Shown here piece by piece: positions 59,096 through 64,000 of a stretch of 64,000 bases of DNA; positions within the stretch are counted from its first letter, which is position 1; every line of letters begins with the position of its first letter. The DNA comes from JBBSEX01 sp038239345. GTDB taxonomy: Bacteria > Acidobacteriota > Terriglobia > Bryobacterales > Bryobacteraceae. The stretch spans positions 1-64,000 of the forward strand of contig JBBSEX010000020.1 in the NCBI GenBank assembly GCA_038239345.1, in the 5' to 3' direction. The notes below the pieces were generated by a model. The model made no database searches and was not told the DNA's origin. It saw only the letters and a program-made list of their open reading frames with translations. A program made the position numbers and the translations under genes.

Positions 59096-60318
59096 AGCCC
59101 GGCGAAATCGAAAAGCTGCTCGGCGGTTATGCCACGGGGACCCTCACCGGCGACGAGGAAAAGTTGCTATTTGAGGCCGCGCTCCACGACCAGAATCTTT
59201 TCGACGCCCTGGCCCATGAGCAAAGTTTAAAAGATGTGTTCGACGATCCAGTATCCCGCCAAGCGCTGCTGGCCTCATTGAACGAAACAGCGCCCGCTTG
59301 GAAAGAACGATATTTCGGATGGTTGCGCCGGCCCTGGCCATTGGCGTTTGCCGGAGTGGCCGCCCTTGCGACATTGACCGTCGCCGTCCTTGTGAATGTT
59401 GATAGGCACCAATTCTATTCCAAGGAAGCAGCCGCGGTTCCACAACATGCCGATCAGGTTCCCGCTAGCGCCAAGTCGAAGCAAGTAGAACCTCCACCTT
59501 CGCTCGACAAGGCAGAATCGAAGCCCCTGAGAGCTAAAAAGATACCATCGCCGGATCAGCCGAAGGAAGTGTCGGCGCAGCCTCGAAAGTTGGAGTCGCC
59601 ACCGGCTGCACCGATCACGGAATCAACGCCTGTTCCAGAATCTAGGCGCAGTGATAAACCAGCCAGCGCGGCGGGAACGGTAATTGCCGATACTCGCGCG
59701 AAAAGTGTTCCGGCCCCGACAGATTCGTCCCTGAAAGACGCAAAAAAAGAGACGGACGCAAAAAAAGAGGAAGACGTCGCCGGAGCCCGTCGTGAGACTG
59801 AGACGGCGAAAAGCCAACTGGCGAGACCCGCTTCCGCTTTCGCCCCACCGGTGATGAAAGCCCCGGCGCCTGCTCCCCAATACGAGATCCTCAAAGTGGG
59901 CGCGGATGGAAACGCCCAAGACGTCAGCCGTCAGACCATCTTCAATCCCGGCGATCTGATCCGCCTGCGCATCATCCCCGCTGAGAATGGCTATCTCCAC
60001 GTGGTTCGCCGGTCCGATGGCGTCGAACAACAGATTTCCTCCGCCGACGCCCCCTACGTGAATAAGGGCGTGCCTTACGTGCTGCCGGCCACTGGAGCAA
60101 TTCAATTGGGGCCGCAGAGTGGAGACGTCGAATTCCAGATCGTTATCGCGGCTCAGCCACGCGACACGCGAGATTTTCAGTCCAACGCCAATCAGGTAAC
60201 CAGCGGACCGGCTCAAAATCAAAATCGCGGCCGCCAGTCGCAAGCCAGTCAGAGCCAGGTCGCAGGTTCACCAGCCGAGCCTGCCGTATCGCAGCGAGTT
60301 CGCATCCACGTCCGCTAA
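59092..60318 (+). CDS. Membrane partner of the sigma factor with DUF4384-like domain
   Basis: This 408-residue protein starts at 59092 (MKPGEIEKLLGGYATG), set by an ATGA overlap and a GGAGG ribosome-binding site; five residues of the longer frame are dropped. The cytoplasmic part (about 1-80) is a small helical domain with features of an anti-sigma zone. A membrane helix at about 85-105 follows. Then comes a long Pro/Ala/Lys-rich disordered stretch (about 115-265). The periplasmic C-terminal domain (about 270-370; FNPGDLIRLRIIPAENGYLHVV) matches DUF4384. It probably binds and restrains the sigma factor until an envelope signal arrives. Confidence 0.8.
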   Translation: MKPGEIEKLLGGYATGTLTGDEEKLLFEAALHDQNLFDALAHEQSLKDVFDDPVSRQALLASLNETAPAWKERYFGWLRRPWPLAFAGVAALATLTVAVLVNVDRHQFYSKEAAAVPQHADQVPASAKSKQVEPPPSLDKAESKPLRAKKIPSPDQPKEVSAQPRKLESPPAAPITESTPVPESRRSDKPASAAGTVIADTRAKSVPAPTDSSLKDAKKETDAKKEEDVAGARRETETAKSQLARPASAFAPPVMKAPAPAPQYEILKVGADGNAQDVSRQTIFNPGDLIRLRIIPAENGYLHVVRRSDGVEQQISSADAPYVNKGVPYVLPATGAIQLGPQSGDVEFQIVIAAQPRDTRDFQSNANQVTSGPAQNQNRGRQSQASQSQVAGSPAEPAVSQRVRIHVR

Positions 60319-60344
60319 TTCCATCGGGATTAGAATAAGAGCAT

Positions 60345-61268
60345 ATGTCGGATTCACTCGCCCATCCACTCCCCGGAAGTCGCTCTCTGGAACTGCCGTC
60401 GTGGAAAAATGTGGCCAGCCATCTCGCTGCTATTTTGCTCGCGATCACTTTTGCCACGGCGGGAATCTGGAAGATGTCAGACCCGTTCGGCTGGTCGATG
60501 ATGGTAGAGCAACTGCGGATTCCGTTTCAACTCAGCCTGGCCCTCACGCTCTGCTTGGCCGTCACCGAAACCCTGGGCGCGGTGCTGATCCTGATCCCGC
60601 GCTTTCGCCGCTGGGGTGCGCTCCTGATCGGATTATTGCTCGTCGTCTTCATGATTTATATCGCCGCGAATTACAGTTCACTGGTTGGGAAAGAATGCAG
60701 TTGCTTCCCTTGGGTGAAGCGAACGGTGGGCCCGGGATTCTTCATCGGCGATATAGTTATGCTCGCTCTGGCGGTGGTTGCTTATTACTGGAGCCGTCCC
60801 TCCTATGGTGTCCGCAATGGCGTTCTGATCGTAGCCGCGCTTGCCGTCTGCACGGGTCTTGCGTTCGGCGTGAACAAAGCGCACCAGACAGGAACCATGG
60901 CTCCGGAAACCGCCCTGGTCGAGGGGCAGCCCTACTCTTTGCAGCATGGCCGAGTCCTGCTGTTCTTCTATGATCCGGAGTGCAGCCACTGCGATATGGC
61001 TGCCAAGAAGATGTCGAAGCTAACATGGAAAGATGTCCGGGTGATCGCCTTGCCGACGCGTCAAAAACAATTCGCCGCCGCATTCCTGCACGATACGGGC
61101 TTACGCGCGAAGACCTCGTCGGAAGCCGAATCACTGAAGAAAGTTTTCCCCTTTGGCGATCCTCCTTATGCCGTCGCGCTCGAAAATGGCCGTGAAAAAG
61201 CTCCTGTGCCGCACTTCGATGACAATGAGCCTGCGGAAACTCTGCGCAAGCTGAATTTTGTCGAATAG
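60345..61268 (+). CDS. MauE/DoxX-like membrane domain fused to thioredoxin-like domain
   Basis: This 307-residue protein has four membrane helices (about 25-150) with GKECSCFPWVKRTVGPGFFIGD, the MauE-like central loop. A further helix lies at about 160-185. The periplasmic thioredoxin-like domain (about 195-307) carries the CSHC redox pair in FFYDPECSHCDMAAKKM. It joins in one chain the two functions that are separate at 4096-5115. The enzyme would use the membrane part to keep the thioredoxin-like site redox-active. Substrate unknown. It lies 26 bp after the sigma-partner gene and 21 bp before the acyl-CoA synthetase gene. Confidence 0.88.
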   Translation: MSDSLAHPLPGSRSLELPSWKNVASHLAAILLAITFATAGIWKMSDPFGWSMMVEQLRIPFQLSLALTLCLAVTETLGAVLILIPRFRRWGALLIGLLLVVFMIYIAANYSSLVGKECSCFPWVKRTVGPGFFIGDIVMLALAVVAYYWSRPSYGVRNGVLIVAALAVCTGLAFGVNKAHQTGTMAPETALVEGQPYSLQHGRVLLFFYDPECSHCDMAAKKMSKLTWKDVRVIALPTRQKQFAAAFLHDTGLRAKTSSEAESLKKVFPFGDPPYAVALENGREKAPVPHFDDNEPAETLRKLNFVE

Positions 61269-61289
61269 GACCTGATACACTCACCGTCG

Positions 61290-62915
61290 GTGAGCGCCAA
61301 ACTCAGCTACTCGCGCGGATCGAAAACAGCGCTTCTTTCATCCACCATCGGCGAGATGTTCGCCGCCACAGCATCCCGTTTACCAGATCGTCCGGCGCTG
61401 ATCGTTCGCCATCAGAATGTCCGGCTTACTTTCGGCCAGCTGCAGCGAAGCGTGGAAGAAACGGCGCGTGGTCTCTGCGGGCTCGGCCTCAAGCAGGGCG
61501 ATCGGGTCGGCATCTGGTCCTCCAACTGCCTTGAGTGGATCCTGCTGCAATTGGCCACCGCGCGCACCGGCATGGTATTGGTAAACGTCAATCCAGCGTA
61601 CCGTTCCCATGAAATTGGCTTCGTTCTGCAAAAATCCAATTTGCGGGCATTGGTCCTGCTTGAATCCGACGCCCGCGCGAACTATCGCCAAATCCTCGAC
61701 GAAGCTTCGCACGGCCGTGATCTCGCCCTCGAACATGTCGTTTACATCGGCCACGATTCGTGGGATCGAATGCTAGCCGGCGGCGTCGATCTACCGCCCG
61801 TTAACGTTGGCGCCCGTGCTGTCGCCAACATTCAGTACACGTCCGGCACGACCGGCTCGCCAAAGGGCGTCCTGCTCACGCACCGCAACATTCTCAACAA
61901 CGCGTATTTGATCGGGCGTCAGATGAACATCACCGAGCTCGATTCCATCTGCGCGCCGGTGCCTCTTTATCATTGTTTTGGTTGCGTGATGGCGAGCCTC
62001 GTCACCGTCACCACCGGGGCAGCCCTCATCTTGCCTGCCGCGCAGTTTGACGCGCGCGCCACCCTGGAAGCGATTCACAATGAGCGCGCGACGGCCCTCT
62101 ACGGCGTGCCCACGATGTTTATCGCCCAACTCGAACATCCCGATTTCGCCAGCTTCGATCTCACCAGCCTGCGCACCGGCATCATGGCGGGCGCTCCCTG
62201 TCCCGTTGAAATTATGAAGCGCGTGATCGTCGATATGCATTGCCCCGGGATCACGATCGCCTATGGCCAGACCGAAAGTTCACCCGTGATTACGCAGTCT
62301 CTCTCCACCGATAGTCTCGAGTTGCGCGTCTCCACAGTCGGCCGCGTTATGCCCCAAACTGAGGTGGCTATCGTCTCGCCCGAAACCGGAGCGGTCCTCT
62401 ATCTCGGGCAACAAGGCGAACTCTGTACGCGCGGCTATCTGGTTATGACTGGCTATGACGACGATCCCGAGGCCACCCACGGCGTGATCGACGAAGATGG
62501 CTGGCTTCATACCGGCGATCTCGCCATCATGCGTGAAGACGGCTACTTCCGCATCACCGGACGCGCGAAAGAAATGATCATCCGCGGCGGTGAAAATATT
62601 TATCCCCGTGAGATTGAAGAATTCCTGTTTACCCATCCCAAGATCGCCGACGTGCAAGTAGTCGGCTTGCCCGATGCGCGTTTAGGCGAAGCGGTACTGG
62701 CGTGGATCCGTCTTAAAACCGCCGAGACCGCTACTGAAGATGAGATCCGCGAATTCTGCAGTGGCAAGATCGCCCACTTCAAAATCCCGCGTTACATTCG
62801 CTTCGTCGATTCTTTCCCGCTGACGGTATCGGGTAAGGTACAAAAATACAAGATCCGCGAAGCCGAGATCGAAAGCCTGGGCCTCGCCAGTGCCGCCAAT
62901 ATTGAGACGGCCTGA
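61290..62915 (+). CDS. Fatty-acyl-CoA synthetase (AMP-forming)
   Basis: This 541-residue ANL-superfamily ligase starts at GTG 61290. It has the ATP-binding loop YTSGTTGSPKG (about 180-190), the YGQTESSP motif, and the C-terminal GKVQKYKIRE lysine. FRITGRAKEMIIRGGENIYP is the hinge region. It activates a fatty or aromatic acid to the CoA thioester. It is a second ligase besides 29339-30883. The start and the previous gene are close (21 bp), so cotranscription is likely. Confidence 0.92.
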   Translation: MSAKLSYSRGSKTALLSSTIGEMFAATASRLPDRPALIVRHQNVRLTFGQLQRSVEETARGLCGLGLKQGDRVGIWSSNCLEWILLQLATARTGMVLVNVNPAYRSHEIGFVLQKSNLRALVLLESDARANYRQILDEASHGRDLALEHVVYIGHDSWDRMLAGGVDLPPVNVGARAVANIQYTSGTTGSPKGVLLTHRNILNNAYLIGRQMNITELDSICAPVPLYHCFGCVMASLVTVTTGAALILPAAQFDARATLEAIHNERATALYGVPTMFIAQLEHPDFASFDLTSLRTGIMAGAPCPVEIMKRVIVDMHCPGITIAYGQTESSPVITQSLSTDSLELRVSTVGRVMPQTEVAIVSPETGAVLYLGQQGELCTRGYLVMTGYDDDPEATHGVIDEDGWLHTGDLAIMREDGYFRITGRAKEMIIRGGENIYPREIEEFLFTHPKIADVQVVGLPDARLGEAVLAWIRLKTAETATEDEIREFCSGKIAHFKIPRYIRFVDSFPLTVSGKVQKYKIREAEIESLGLASAANIETA

Positions 62916-62981
62916 GGGCAATAGTAGAAAAGCACTATGTCTGCTTCTGCCCGCTTCCAATAGAATAAGAGCACAACGCCC

Positions 62982-64000
62982 ATGGGGTTTTCGCGACTTA
63001 CCTTAAGCACGGCCGCTCTTGGATTGTGCCTCTTTCTCGGTGGCGCGGCATCGAATACGGTAGAAGAGCAGTTGTGGCGTCATCGCAATCTAGGCAAGGC
63101 GTTCTACGAAAATCCGACCACACAACAGCAGGCCGTGGACGAGTTCGCGAAAGCACTCGCACTTGCTCCGAAGGCCGCGCGGGAACGTCTAAACTACGGT
63201 CTGGCGCTTCTGCGGGCAGGGAAGACGGCGCAAGGAGTCACTGAGCTCCAGGCCGTCCAGAAGACGAATCCGGAACTGCCGCACACCTATTTCAATCTCG
63301 GCATTGTCTTTAAGAAGGCCGGCGAATTCGAACAGGCAACAGTCCAGTTTGAGCAGATGCTGAAGCTCACGCCGAATGAGCCCATCGCGCACTATAATCT
63401 CGGCGTCCTCTATAAGCAGGCCGCTCGTACCGATGAGGCTTTGTCGCAGTTTCTTGACGCTACCAAACTCAATCCCGATCTTGCCGCGCCGCACTTCCAG
63501 CTCTATAACGTCTATCGCCAGACCGGCAAGAAGGAAGACGCTGCGCGCGAACTGGCTACCTTCCAGCGCATTAAAAAAGCCACCGAAGGCGCGGCCATTG
63601 CGGAAGATATGGAATGGTGCGACTATGCCGAAATTTACGATCCCATCGACATGAATGCGCCCGCCGTAAAGCCGGTGGAAGCGAAGTACGAAAATCGCAA
63701 ACTGCCCGGTGAAATCGATCTAAAAACTGCTGGATTTGTCGCAATCGATTATGACGGCGATGGCCGTCCCGATCTGCTGGTATGGTCTGCGAAGGGCCTC
63801 CTGCTCTATCGCAACGGATCGGAGCTCGTGAAAAATTCCGGTCTTGAAAAAATAGATTCACCCATCTCGGCCGCCGCCGGGGATTTCGACAACGACGGTT
63901 TGATCGACCTCTGCGTACTAACCGAAACCGGTCCTCTGCTGCTGCACAACGACAAAGGCAAGTTCACCAAAATAGACGCGAACCTCCCCGCTGGACGCTT
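62982..64000 (+). CDS. Secreted TPR plus FG-GAP/VCBS-repeat protein (cut by right edge)
   Basis: This frame starts at ATG 62982 and stays open to the window end (339 codons). A signal peptide (about 1-24) is followed by three TPR units (about 35-195), such as NLGIVFKKAGEFEQATVQF. From residue 245 onwards FG-GAP-type repeats appear with Ca2+-loop motifs DYDGDGRPDLLV and DFDNDGLIDLCV. In acidobacteria such proteins often continue into an ASPIC/UnbV C-terminal domain, which cannot be seen here. It is likely a surface protein that binds carbohydrate or protein. Its real end lies outside the window. Confidence 0.85.
   Translation, partial: MGFSRLTLSTAALGLCLFLGGAASNTVEEQLWRHRNLGKAFYENPTTQQQAVDEFAKALALAPKAARERLNYGLALLRAGKTAQGVTELQAVQKTNPELPHTYFNLGIVFKKAGEFEQATVQFEQMLKLTPNEPIAHYNLGVLYKQAARTDEALSQFLDATKLNPDLAAPHFQLYNVYRQTGKKEDAARELATFQRIKKATEGAAIAEDMEWCDYAEIYDPIDMNAPAVKPVEAKYENRKLPGEIDLKTAGFVAIDYDGDGRPDLLVWSAKGLLLYRNGSELVKNSGLEKIDSPISAAAGDFDNDGLIDLCVLTETGPLLLHNDKGKFTKIDANLPAGR

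Overview
The window reads as a chromosomal segment of a soil-type acidobacterium, most likely the Solibacter/Bryobacter group. The inference rests on a secreted protein ending in a TIGR03437-type domain (a family I know mainly from Solibacter), a TonB-dependent receptor with a carboxypeptidase-regulatory-like N-terminus, a Ser/Thr kinase with PEGA repeats, many secreted TPR, Ig-like and FG-GAP proteins, moderate-to-high GC, and frequent 4-bp ATGA overlaps. No species can be named from sequence alone. Coding density is very high. No gene-free stretch exceeds about 260 bases. I see no rRNA, CRISPR array, prophage or replication origin. The only mobile-element trace is the tail of an IS3-family transposase at the left edge.

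Layout. 1-4.1 kb: IS3 tail, a secreted TPR/EF-hand protein, an M23 peptidase and a divergent MotA/MotB (ZorA/ZorB-like) pair. 4.1-8.8 kb: a MauE-like and DsbA-like pair, a PLP trans-sulfuration enzyme with a nucleoside hydrolase, and GlpD. 8.8-14.0 kb: a DNA-repair island (DUF2945, DUF4130-UdgX fusion and radical SAM protein, divergent from a LigD-type polymerase and an ATP-dependent ligase), then a tiny membrane protein behind a perfect palindrome. 14.0-22.8 kb: a long leftward run made of a lipoprotein, a lone nuoA, a TIGR03437 protein, a methyltransferase, a TPR protein, a PP2C phosphatase and three secreted or anchored proteins. 22.8-28.4 kb: cysE, then asnB with two glycosyltransferase genes, probably for surface polysaccharide. 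28.4-32.4 kb: MaoC / CaiB-type CoA transferase / acyl-CoA ligase operon and a Tat-exported metallo-beta-lactamase-fold hydrolase.

32.5-34.8 kb: serA and a BamE/SmpA-like exported protein. 34.9-37.8 kb: a four-gene overlapping cassette (PIG-L deacetylase, NodS-like methyltransferase, GT2 glycosyltransferase, acyl-CoA dehydrogenase-like protein) with the composition of a small-molecule pathway resembling Nod-factor logic. 37.9-43.3 kb: tRNA-Val with a decayed tRNA 3' fragment beside it, two membrane proteins, a rhodanese, a sulfite-oxidase/cytochrome c fusion, a Ser/Thr kinase and a GNAT enzyme. 43.4-49.6 kb: ispG, an NitT/TauT-type ABC ATPase with a double-length permease but no binding protein, and a second ABC exporter. 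49.6-56.6 kb: Oar-like outer-membrane receptor, tRNA-Arg, GTP-type PEP carboxykinase, hexuronate-type MFS transporter and a DUF6526 protein. 56.8-64.0 kb: GAF histidine kinase, sigma factor with a membrane partner, a MauE-thioredoxin fusion, an acyl-CoA synthetase, and a TPR/FG-GAP protein cut by the right edge.

The four places I would look at first are the PIG-L/NodS/GT2/ACAD cassette, the UdgX/radical-SAM/LigD repair island, the ZorAB-like stator pair that lacks any Zorya effector, and the MauE+thioredoxin pair that appears once as two genes and once as a fusion. All functions are from reading motifs and recalled family features; no database search was run.
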